From the NCBI GenBank assembly GCA_016929355.1, contig JAFGJA010000621.1, positions 1-5,302 on the forward strand: a stretch of 5,302 nt of DNA, written 5' to 3'. Below, in pieces: positions 1 to 5,302 of the stretch (position 1 is the stretch's first letter; each line of letters opens with the position of its first letter). The DNA is from Anaerolineae bacterium. GTDB taxonomy: Bacteria; Chloroflexota; Anaerolineae; Aggregatilineales; Aggregatilineaceae. Both the position numbers and the translations under genes were made by a program. The notes under the pieces were generated by a model that saw nothing but the letters and a program-made list of their open reading frames with translations, was not told where the DNA came from and made no database searches.

Positions 1-972
1 ACGGTGGTGGCAACGGCGGCGGGTGGAATCGGGGCGTTGGGTGATGATCATAATCAGGCGGTGATCCGCGCGGATGTGGCGCGGTTGTTGGATGATAACA
101 CGCTCAACGCCGATCCTGCTGTAATTCTGCAAACTGATACCCCCGGTAAGCGGGATGCTGTCGCGCGAGTGGGCGGACCCTTCGCGCGCGTGATCCCGTT
201 CACGACGCCGGAAGAAGCCAGCCAGCAGTTAGGGCGCGTGATCGTTGGCAATCCGGGCGCAGAACCCTATGATCTGAGCGTGACGTTTACGCTCCGGCGC
301 GGCGCTACAACCACGCAGGACACGATCACCATCGTCGCGACGACGGACGCGCACATCATCGATACGCCGTTCGCCTGGGATGGGGCACTGGTGACTGCGC
401 AATGGTCAGCCGAGATCGCGCTAACGTGGCGCGGTGCAACGCTGACTTATAGCTATCAAAGCGCACCGCTATTCCCTGCGATCCCGGTGTGGCGGTATCA
501 GGTGGTCGATGTGACGGATGATGAGCCTCAGACGATTTTGGATTGGACCCCGCATATCTACACGGCGGTCAAGGCCAATGTGATCGAAGGGCACGATCTG
601 ACGTTGTGGCATGATTACCTGCCGCAGATCAACGCCGGGACGCAATTAGCAGCGCATTGCACGACGACGATTATCAGCCCGGCTGCGCGCGAGGTGGTGC
701 TTAAACTGTTTGCGCGTCATGAGGTCGAACTGACGCTAAACGGCGCAGCACTGACCGTCCCGCCGGAAGATGCCAGTCAAGCCGTCCAACCGCCGTTTTA
801 CCGTCCGATGCGTACCTTGACCGGAATGACATTGCGCGCGGGTGAGAATGTGCTGGCGGTGACGATCCGCCCGCCATCCGACCCGGCGGCAGTGGGTTGG
901 CCGTTCTGGGGGATGGGTGCGGCGCTGGTCACGCCGGAGGGATCGCCGATGCCGGATTTGGCGTATAAGTAG
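1..972 (+). CDS. C-terminal part of an unidentified beta-rich protein (5' end outside window)
   Basis: The reading frame is open from base 1 to a TAG stop at 970-972, so this is the last 323 codons of a longer gene; the GTG at 4 is probably internal. I do not recognise the family. The first ~35 residues look helical (ALGDDHNQAVIRADVARLL). Residues ~78-100 (VIVGNPGAEPYDLSVTFTL) and the alternating hydrophobic stretches to ~165 look like an immunoglobulin-like beta sandwich. Residues ~215-311 look like a galactose-binding-like jelly roll: a strand with an NG turn (VELTLNGAAL), then LRAGENVLAVTIRPP, then WPFWGMGAALVTPEG. Such modules often form accessory domains of extracellular or carbohydrate-active enzymes, but no catalytic motif is visible in this part and no membrane segment is seen. 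The next gene downstream is a sugar/diol-type dehydrogenase, so a carbohydrate-related role is possible but is only inference. The coding call itself is firm; the function is not. Confidence 0.8.
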   Translation, partial: TVVATAAGGIGALGDDHNQAVIRADVARLLDDNTLNADPAVILQTDTPGKRDAVARVGGPFARVIPFTTPEEASQQLGRVIVGNPGAEPYDLSVTFTLRRGATTTQDTITIVATTDAHIIDTPFAWDGALVTAQWSAEIALTWRGATLTYSYQSAPLFPAIPVWRYQVVDVTDDEPQTILDWTPHIYTAVKANVIEGHDLTLWHDYLPQINAGTQLAAHCTTTIISPAAREVVLKLFARHEVELTLNGAALTVPPEDASQAVQPPFYRPMRTLTGMTLRAGENVLAVTIRPPSDPAAVGWPFWGMGAALVTPEGSPMPDLAYK

Positions 973-973
973 A

Positions 974-1073
974 ACCTCACCCCCGGCCCCCTCTCCACCC
1001 GGCGGAGAGGGGGAGTCAGGCGCACGGTCAAGTCCCCTCTCCATCGCATGGAGAGGGGATTTAGGGGTGAGGT
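974..1073. repeat. Inverted double repeat, CCTCACCCC/CCCCTCTCC type, two hairpins
   Basis: The element starts two bases after the upstream stop codon. Its ends, ACCTCACCCC (974-983) and GGGGTGAGGT (1064-1073), are perfect 10-bp inverted repeats. Between them lie two hairpins. One has a 10-bp stem (987-996 with 1004-1013, 7-nt loop). The other has a 12-bp stem (1033-1044 with 1048-1059, 3-nt loop). Read in opposite directions, the two halves are copies of one ~40-nt unit: ACCTCACCCC, a 4-5 nt variable stretch, CCCCTCTCC, a 7-nt variable segment, GGAGAGGGG. A 19-nt spacer (1014-1032) separates them. As DNA or RNA the whole could fold into a three-way junction. It may weaken transcription from the upstream gene into the next one, although no T-tract follows. 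Repeats of this style are common between genes in Chloroflexota-like genomes, as far as I recall. Confidence 0.9.
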
Positions 1074-1114
1074 AAATAAGAGAGAGCGTTACTTGACTAA
1101 GGAGAAACACCATA

Positions 1115-2107
1115 ATGACAACTGTAAAATGGGGCATTTTAAGCACGGCGCGCCACGCGGCGAATACCTGGATTCCGCAAGCGCATAACTCACCCAGTGG
1201 TGAAGTGGTCGCTGTGGCGAGCCGCGATCCCCATCGCGCGCAGCAGTTCGCCGCAGCCAATAACATTCCCAACAGCTATGGGAGCTACGAAGCGCTGCTC
1301 GCGGATGACACCATCGACGCGGTGTACATTCCACTGCCCAACCACATGCACAAGGAATGGGCGATCAAGGCGAAAGAAGCGGGTAAACATGTGATGTGCG
1401 AAAAGCCGCTTGGCCTCAACGCAATGGAAGCGGTAGAGATGGTCGAAGCGTTCAAAGGCTCCGATCTCAAATTTGCCGAGGCGTTCCAATGGCGGCACAG
1501 CCGGCAGGCGCAGCGTTTGCGCCAGATCGTGCAAAGCGGCGAGATCGGCGATCTGCGCTTCATCGACGCGGGCTTTAGCTTCCCCCTGGATCGGGAAGGT
1601 GACATCCGGCGCAACCCGGAAACGGGCGGCGGCGCGCTGTATGATGTGGGCTGCTACACGGTGGCGGCGACGCGCTTCATTGCCGATGCCGAACCGCTCA
1701 CCGTGACTGCGCAGATTTATTGGGGCGATTATGGCATTGATGAACTGGTCGTCGCCACGCTCGAATTTCCGAATCATGTGCTGGCGCATCTCAACTGCTC
1801 GTTTATTCTGCCCCTGCGCCGCTACTACGAAGCCGTGTGCCGTGATGGATCGGTGCTGGTGGAGCACGCCTATAATCCGAACGGGCTGAAAAATAAGGTA
1901 ATCCAGCGCGGGCAGGATCACGAAGTGGTCAAAACGCACGTTCTCGGCAGGGATAACGAATATCTGCTGCTGATCGAAGACTTCAACCGCGCTGTGCTCG
2001 ATGATCGTGATCCGCTCTATGGCGGCGATGATGCGATCAAGAACATGAAGGTGATCGACGCGATCTATAAGGCCAGCGAAACCGGCACGCGGGTTGAGGT
2101 TGGGTAG
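1115..2107 (+). CDS. Gfo/Idh/MocA-family NAD(P)-dependent oxidoreductase (GFOR / dihydrodiol or xylose dehydrogenase-like)
   Basis: A 330-aa cytoplasmic dehydrogenase, the usual length for the family. The ATG at 1115 follows AAGGAG (1099-1104) with a 10-nt gap. An N-terminal Rossmann fold opens with VKWGILSTARHA (residues 4-15), the form seen in the glucose-fructose oxidoreductase, D-xylose dehydrogenase and dimeric dihydrodiol dehydrogenase branch rather than the plain GxGxxG form. VAVASRDP (32-39) is the end of the second strand, where cofactor choice is made. YIPLPNHMH (71-79) and MCEKPLG (94-100) follow, with K97 of the EKP motif as the expected catalytic lysine. The C-terminal alpha/beta domain has GGGALYDVGCY (171-181). 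D177 is present, and the position that holds His in many members (DxGxH) is Tyr181, as in glucose-fructose oxidoreductase. The likely reaction is oxidation or reduction of a sugar or cyclic diol with NAD(P)(H); the substrate cannot be read from the sequence. It is separated from the genes on both sides by structured repeats, so it may be transcribed alone. Confidence 0.93.
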   Translation: MTTVKWGILSTARHAANTWIPQAHNSPSGEVVAVASRDPHRAQQFAAANNIPNSYGSYEALLADDTIDAVYIPLPNHMHKEWAIKAKEAGKHVMCEKPLGLNAMEAVEMVEAFKGSDLKFAEAFQWRHSRQAQRLRQIVQSGEIGDLRFIDAGFSFPLDREGDIRRNPETGGGALYDVGCYTVAATRFIADAEPLTVTAQIYWGDYGIDELVVATLEFPNHVLAHLNCSFILPLRRYYEAVCRDGSVLVEHAYNPNGLKNKVIQRGQDHEVVKTHVLGRDNEYLLLIEDFNRAVLDDRDPLYGGDDAIKNMKVIDAIYKASETGTRVEVG

Positions 2108-2128
2108 ACGGACGAGATCAGAATATTC

Positions 2129-2190
2129 GTAGGGGCGGACCAGCGTGTCCGCCCACACCACGCCGGGAGCACACACTGGTGCTCCCCTAC
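2129..2190. repeat. REP-doublet (BIME-like) element: two inverted 26-nt GTAG-hairpin units
   Basis: Unit A (2129-2154, + strand) and unit B (2165-2190, read on the - strand) are each 26 nt. Both start GTAGGGG, have an 8-bp perfect stem and a 6-nt loop CAG(C/T)GT, and end CCC. They are separated by 10 nt (2155-2164). Aligned, they differ at five positions. One is in the loop. The other four are two compensatory base-pair swaps: the fourth stem pair is C-G in A and A-T in B, and the sixth is G-C in A and C-G in B. The outer GTAGGGG/CCCCTAC ends are also complementary to each other. A GTAG tetranucleotide directly 5' of a hairpin, in inverted pairs, is the known plan of REP/BIME elements. The element begins 21 nt after the dehydrogenase stop and could also limit read-through or protect the mRNA 3' end. 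Confidence 0.88.
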
Positions 2191-2241
2191 CCTACCGGCT
2201 CATTTGCGGCGGCTGTCATCCCCCATTTAATACATTATGAC

Positions 2242-2254
2242 GAATCCTGGATTC
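2242..2254. promoter_or_regulatory. 13-bp palindrome, possible operator
   Basis: GAATCC-T-GGATTC is a perfect inverted repeat of 6 bp around one central base. It lies 4 nt upstream of a candidate -35 hexamer (2259-2264) for the ABC transporter gene, a normal place for a regulator site. No regulator gene is in the window, and a palindrome of this length can occur by chance, so this is only a candidate. Confidence 0.2.
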
Positions 2255-2258
2255 ACCC

Positions 2259-2287
2259 TTGCTTACGGCACTAAGCGCGGCAATAAT
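2259..2287 (+). promoter_or_regulatory. Candidate sigma-70-type promoter for the ABC transporter gene
   Basis: TTGCTT (2259-2264) and AATAAT (2282-2287) are separated by 17 nt; they match the TTGACA and TATAAT consensus at 3 and 5 of 6 positions. Transcription would start near 2294, giving a leader of about 34 nt. A competing -10-like box, TATAGT (2314-2319), lies only 8 nt before the start codon and would give a leaderless or nearly leaderless mRNA; it has no good -35. Which one is used cannot be decided from the sequence. Confidence 0.35.
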
Positions 2288-2327
2288 AGGAGTCTCTGTC
2301 CATTGAGATGAGGTATAGTGAAGCCGT

Positions 2328-4217
2328 ATGACTTCCCAAACCGCCCCTAAACGCCGTTTGCTGCCGACGAACCAGAAAACGCCCGCCTCCTCCTCTCCGA
2401 CAACCCCTTCAACTGAGACTGAAACTGCACCGGATGGTGAACCACCAGCTAGTCGGCGGCGCAGCGACTTTATCCGCTTCCTCGGCTATGTTGCGCCATA
2501 CAAGTATATGGTCCTGCTGGCCTCGATTGGCGGCATGGTCAAATTTGGCGTGCCCCTGCTCATCCCGCAGATCACCCAGCATTTAATCGACCATGTATTT
2601 TTAAGCACGACGCTCACCAAAACCCAAAAACTGAACGAGTTATACAAGCTCATCGGCGGGACGATGGTGCTCTACGTGTTTTTCTGGTCGCCCTGGGTCT
2701 ATGCGCGCCATTATTTTGCGGGTAAAGCCGGGCATAAATCTGTGTTTGATCTGCGCGTGGACCTCTATTACCGCATCTTGCGCATGTCGGCTTCATTTTT
2801 TGATCGCAACCAGTCCGGCGCGATTGTGTCGCGGCTGATCAGTGACATTGAGCTGGCGCAGAATCTGGTGGGGTCGGCGCTGACCAACGTCTGGATGGAT
2901 TTGGTGTCGCTGGTGTTGATCCTGTTTTTCCTGCTGCGGATCGATGTGGGCGTGACGTTAGTTACGCTCGTTACATTCCCGGTGTATCTGATATTGTTTC
3001 GCCAGCTTAAGGACCGGATTCAGGCGACGAGTCGCCAGGTACAGCAGGAAATCTCGGAAATTTCCGGCAATCTTCAGGAGAAAATCGCGGGGAACCGGAT
3101 TGTCCACGCTTTCACGCAGGAAGCGCGTGAGAACCGCTATTTTCAGAGCGAATCCGATCACCTGCTCGATACGACCCTGCACCGGGTCTATCTGCAAAGT
3201 ATCAATATGATGCTCACGGGCGTAATCGTCCAGCTTGCGCCCCTGATCGTGATGTTGTACGGCGGCTATCGCGTGGTTGAGGGGAGTTTGACCGTCGGAC
3301 AGTTGGTGGCGGTGAGCCTGTACCTCAGCCCGCTTTATACACCGTTGCAGCGTTTTTCCGAGTTGAACGTGGTCTTTTCGAATTCGATGGCGGCGTTGGC
3401 GCGCGTGTTCGAGATCATGGATCAGAAACCGGAAATTCGGGACCGGCCCAATGCGATCAAGGTGGAGCGCGTCGAGGGCCGGGTGGAATTTGACGATGTG
3501 TGCTTCGCGTATCACAACGAGGATGAGCCGGAACGCAGCACTGTACTAGAACACATCACCCTGACCGTTGAACCGGGGCAGAAGGTCGCGTTTGTGGGAC
3601 CAAGCGGCGCGGGGAAAAGTACGATTGTCGGCCTGATCCCCCGCTTTTACGATGTGGATTGGGGCAGCGTGCGGATCGATGGGATCGATGTGCGCGATTA
3701 CACGGTGAAGTCGCTGCGGAAACAGGTCGGGATGGTGCTGCAAACGCCGATTCTGTTTAGCGGCACGATCCGTGAAAACATCCGCTACGGGCGGCCTAAA
3801 GCCTCAATGGAAGAGATTGTCGAAGCGGCGAAGGCGGCGAACGCTTACGAGTTTGTCAATGCGATGCCGCGCGGCTTTGATAGCCAGGTGGGGGAGATGG
3901 GGAATTTCCTCTCTGGCGGGCAGAAGCAGCGCATCACGATTGCGCGCGCGTTCCTCAAAGACCCGCGCATCCTGATTCTGGACGAGGCGACTTCTGCGCT
4001 CGATACCGAATCGGAGCGCTTGATCCAGGCGGCGCTGGAACGCCTGATGGAAGGGCGCACGACGTTCATTATCGCGCACCGCCTCTCGACCATCGAGAAC
4101 GCAGACCGGATCATCGTGATGGAACAGGGACAGATCGTGGAAAGCGGGACGCACGCGGACCTGCTCGCGCGGGATGGGGTGTATCACCAGTTGTATACGC
4201 CGCAAGCCCTGGCGTGA
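2328..4217 (+). CDS. ABC exporter half-transporter (fused membrane domain and ATPase, MsbA/BmrA-like)
   Basis: A 629-aa type IV ABC exporter subunit, expected to work as a homodimer or heterodimer in the cytoplasmic membrane. Residues 1-46 are a Pro/Ser/Thr-rich, probably disordered extension with basic clusters (PKRR, SRRR). The membrane domain spans ~47-350, with hydrophobic segments near 60-84, 106-126, 180-203, 206-225, 293-314 and 321-340. The ATPase domain has all its motifs: A-loop Tyr395, Walker A GPSGAGKST (424-432), Q-loop Gln472, X-loop-like VGEMG (521-525), signature LSGGQ (528-532), Walker B ILILDEAT (548-555) with Glu553, D-loop SALD (556-559) and H-loop His584. All ATPase residues are intact, so it should be active. 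The substrate (lipid, peptide, drug) cannot be inferred. No partner half-transporter is adjacent; the gene downstream is convergent. The next in-frame ATG is codon 61, inside the first membrane segment, so the ATG at 2328 is favoured although no clear ribosome binding site precedes it. Confidence 0.95.
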   Translation: MTSQTAPKRRLLPTNQKTPASSSPTTPSTETETAPDGEPPASRRRSDFIRFLGYVAPYKYMVLLASIGGMVKFGVPLLIPQITQHLIDHVFLSTTLTKTQKLNELYKLIGGTMVLYVFFWSPWVYARHYFAGKAGHKSVFDLRVDLYYRILRMSASFFDRNQSGAIVSRLISDIELAQNLVGSALTNVWMDLVSLVLILFFLLRIDVGVTLVTLVTFPVYLILFRQLKDRIQATSRQVQQEISEISGNLQEKIAGNRIVHAFTQEARENRYFQSESDHLLDTTLHRVYLQSINMMLTGVIVQLAPLIVMLYGGYRVVEGSLTVGQLVAVSLYLSPLYTPLQRFSELNVVFSNSMAALARVFEIMDQKPEIRDRPNAIKVERVEGRVEFDDVCFAYHNEDEPERSTVLEHITLTVEPGQKVAFVGPSGAGKSTIVGLIPRFYDVDWGSVRIDGIDVRDYTVKSLRKQVGMVLQTPILFSGTIRENIRYGRPKASMEEIVEAAKAANAYEFVNAMPRGFDSQVGEMGNFLSGGQKQRITIARAFLKDPRILILDEATSALDTESERLIQAALERLMEGRTTFIIAHRLSTIENADRIIVMEQGQIVESGTHADLLARDGVYHQLYTPQALA

Positions 4218-4221
4218 ATTT

Positions 4222-4272
4222 GTAGGGGCGAGGCGACGCCTCGCCCTGGGCGACCCACCGGGTCGCCCCTAC
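4222..4272. repeat. REP-doublet (BIME-like) element between convergent genes
   Basis: Two 25-nt units in inverted orientation, 4222-4246 on + and 4248-4272 on -, with a single T between them. Both begin GTAGGGGCGA and end TCGCCC. Each forms a 9-bp perfect stem with a 3-nt loop (4226-4234 with 4238-4246; 4248-4256 with 4260-4268). The units differ in the loop and at two stem pairs, both G-C in one and C-G in the other, so pairing is conserved. The termini GTAGGGG/CCCCTAC are identical to those of the element at 2129-2190. It starts 5 nt after the ABC transporter stop codon and lies downstream of both flanking genes, so it could help stop transcription from either side. Confidence 0.9.
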
Positions 4273-4274
4273 GC

Positions 4275-4288
4275 AAAATGCGCATTTT
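4275..4288. terminator. 14-bp palindrome, weak bidirectional terminator candidate
   Basis: AAAATGCGCATTTT is a perfect palindrome with an A-run on one side and a T-run on the other, located between two convergent genes (11 nt beyond the stop codon of the binding protein). The A/T flanks suit a bidirectional terminator, but the GC core is very short and leaves little room for a loop. The strong hairpins of the adjacent repeat (4226-4268) may provide the stable stem instead. Confidence 0.3.
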
Positions 4289-4298
4289 CTCAGCAGAA

Positions 4299-5243
4299 TT
4301 ATTCCCTGCCGTACAAAATCTCGTACAACGTCAGCATGGCCTCAACCACGCGCGGGCCGGGCGATTCGACATACAGCCGGTTATCCAGTTCGAGCACACG
4401 CCCGTTTTCAAACGCAGTTAGCGCCGACCAGATCGGATCGTCGGCCATTGATTCGGGCATCGGCGTGGGATCACCGCGCGTAATGGTGAAGATGTAATCC
4501 GGGTCTTCATCGAGAATGTATTCCATACTGAGCTGCGTATAACCGGGGAACGGCCCCTGATCTTCGCGCCCATCGGCGATATTTTGCGCGCCCAAAATCG
4601 ACGCTATATCCCCGAAATAAGTGTCCGATTTGCCGTAGTTGGGTACGCCTAACGTCCCCACAATGATCAGGATGCTTGGCCCGGTTTCGCCCTGCGTCTG
4701 ACCGGCGGCGGCTTCGGCCATCGCGGTGTAGAAGCCCTCATACGCGGTGGCGAGGTATTCGGCGGTGGTTTCGTGCCACGTCGCCTGACCGAGCGTGCGA
4801 ATGTTAGCGGGAATGTCGGCGGTGGTCAGCGTGATCACGGCCAGCGTCGGCGCAATGGCTTCCAGCTTATCCATGATCGGCACATTCAACTGCCCGTTGG
4901 CGATGATCAAATCTGGTTCGAGCGCGGCGAGCGCTTCGAGATTGGGTTGGTAGCCACTGCCAAAGGTGGGCAAACCGGCGGCGGCGGGGGGATAATCAAT
5001 GCCATCGGTGACGCCAACGGGGGTGACGCCAATCGCAAACAGCATTTCGATGATCGAGGCGCTCATGCCCACGACGCGCTGCGGCGGCGCGTCAATCGTG
5101 ACCGGGCGGCCCATAAAATCCAAAACGGTGCGCGGGGCGGTATCATTACCGGCATCCTGCGCATACGCGGCGGGGGCAAGCAAGACCAGGATCAGACTCA
5201 GCGCCAGAATGATCAGTACGCCACGATGAGATAGACGGTTCAT
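4299..5243 (-). CDS. Secreted ABC-uptake substrate-binding protein (iron-siderophore / cobalamin / heme class)
   Basis: A 314-aa binding protein of the BtuF/FhuD type (periplasmic-binding protein family 2 of metal-chelate uptake), which captures a ligand outside the membrane for an ABC importer. The ATG at 5243 is chosen over the upstream ATG at 5270 because AAAGGAG lies 9 nt before it and the signal peptide then has normal form: MNRLSHRG, a hydrophobic core, and AYA (26-28) before Gln29. No lipobox cysteine is present. The mature protein opens with RTVLDFMGRPVTIDAPPQRVVGMS (first beta strands), then SIIEMLFAIG (63-72), where Glu66 matches the permease-contact Glu of this family. PNLEALAALEPDLIIANG (100-117) precedes the backbone helix. 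In the second lobe, SMEYILDEDPDYIF (239-252) carries Glu241, the likely second contact. Near the C-terminus, WSALTAFENGRVLELD and SPGPRVVEAMLTLYEILYG are typical. The ligand is not determined. No permease or ATPase gene follows; the next gene downstream is convergent. Confidence 0.92.
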   Translation of the reverse strand: MNRLSHRGVLIILALSLILVLLAPAAYAQDAGNDTAPRTVLDFMGRPVTIDAPPQRVVGMSASIIEMLFAIGVTPVGVTDGIDYPPAAAGLPTFGSGYQPNLEALAALEPDLIIANGQLNVPIMDKLEAIAPTLAVITLTTADIPANIRTLGQATWHETTAEYLATAYEGFYTAMAEAAAGQTQGETGPSILIIVGTLGVPNYGKSDTYFGDIASILGAQNIADGREDQGPFPGYTQLSMEYILDEDPDYIFTITRGDPTPMPESMADDPIWSALTAFENGRVLELDNRLYVESPGPRVVEAMLTLYEILYGRE

Positions 5244-5252
5244 GTGTAATTG

Positions 5253-5259
5253 CTCCTTT
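5253..5259 (-). promoter_or_regulatory. Ribosome binding site deciding the start of the binding-protein gene
   Basis: On the minus strand this reads AAAGGAG, 9 nt upstream of the ATG at 5243. It lies inside the longer open frame that would begin at 5270, which argues that the longer start is not used. Confidence 0.8.
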
Positions 5260-5265
5260 ATAGGC

Positions 5266-5271
5266 ATCATA
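5266..5271 (-). promoter_or_regulatory. Possible -10 box for the binding-protein gene
   Basis: TATGAT on the minus strand matches TATAAT at 5 of 6 positions. Transcription would begin near 5259, almost at the ribosome binding site. No convincing -35 hexamer is found at 16-18 nt spacing, and the window ends about 30 nt further upstream, so this is weak. Confidence 0.2.
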
Positions 5272-5302
5272 CGTGTTTGAAAATTGGACTGTTTTCTGCA
5301 AT

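Noticed and set aside
974..1073. CRISPR array
   Set aside because: The repeated pieces are inverted, not direct, only two units are present, and there are no regular spacers or cas genes.
1093..1098. TTGACT, a near-perfect -35 hexamer before the oxidoreductase gene
   Set aside because: A -10 box at normal spacing would fall at or beyond the start codon at 1115, and the hexamer lies right next to the ribosome binding site.
736..1272. Minus-strand open frame of 178 codons across the first gap
   Set aside because: It overlaps two plus-strand genes and runs through the 974-1073 palindrome; its product has no recognisable domain and the frame is explained by the repeat and antisense codon bias.
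1190..2176. Long open frame (328 codons) on the minus strand, antisense to the oxidoreductase
   Set aside because: It mirrors the oxidoreductase almost end to end, as expected from the codon bias of a GC-rich gene. It has no recognisable domain or ribosome binding site, and its 5' end runs into the repeat at 2129-2190.
4773..5234. Plus-strand open frame of 153 codons opposite the binding-protein gene
   Set aside because: Its product is low-complexity (rich in Gly, Arg, Gln, Asp) with no domain, and the opposite strand encodes a clear, motif-complete binding protein with a signal peptide.
5244..5270. Nine-codon N-terminal extension of the binding protein starting at the ATG at 5270
   Set aside because: The extension contains the ribosome binding site of the downstream ATG and would place charged residues ahead of an otherwise normal signal peptide.

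Overview
The window holds three complete protein genes, the 3' end of a fourth, and three structured repeats, one in each gap between genes. The moderately GC-rich sequence and the short palindromic intergenic repeats (GTAGGGGCG... and CCTCACCCC...CCCCTCTCC types) resemble genomes of Chloroflexota, perhaps the Anaerolineae and relatives. This placement is an inference from repeat style and gene type; there is no rRNA or marker gene to confirm it.

Layout, left to right. (1) 1-972 (+): C-terminal part of a protein cut by the left edge. It is rich in predicted beta strand, ends in what looks like a galactose-binding-like sandwich module, and its family was not recognised. (2) 974-1073: a 100-bp inverted double repeat. 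(3) 1115-2107 (+): a Gfo/Idh/MocA-family NAD(P)-dependent oxidoreductase of the glucose-fructose oxidoreductase / dihydrodiol dehydrogenase / xylose dehydrogenase type. (4) 2108-2327: a 220-bp gap with a second inverted double repeat (2129-2190), a 13-bp palindrome, and promoter-like elements close to the next start codon. (5) 2328-4217 (+): a 629-aa ABC exporter half-transporter (membrane domain fused to ATPase). (6) 4222-4272: a third inverted double repeat, followed by a 14-bp AT/GC palindrome, between two convergent genes. (7) 4299-5243 (-): a secreted substrate-binding protein of the iron-siderophore/cobalamin/heme uptake class. Its start is placed at 5243, nine codons inside the longest open frame, because a good ribosome binding site lies just upstream of that ATG. 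Its permease and ATPase partners are not in the window.

The genes do not form one obvious pathway. The first two could be a carbohydrate-related pair in one transcription unit, but a structured repeat separates them. The ABC exporter appears to have its own promoter. The uptake binding protein is transcribed toward the exporter.

The most interesting signal is in the gaps. Two repeats (2129-2190 and 4222-4272) are each made of two 25-26-nt units in inverted orientation. Each unit begins with GTAG and continues into a perfect hairpin. Within each pair, the units differ at stem positions in a compensatory way (C-G to A-T, G-C to C-G), so pairing is kept while sequence changes. This is the architecture of REP doublets (BIMEs) mobilised by GTAG-recognising REP-associated tyrosine transposases. 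The third repeat (974-1073) has the same two-inverted-units plan with different sequence.
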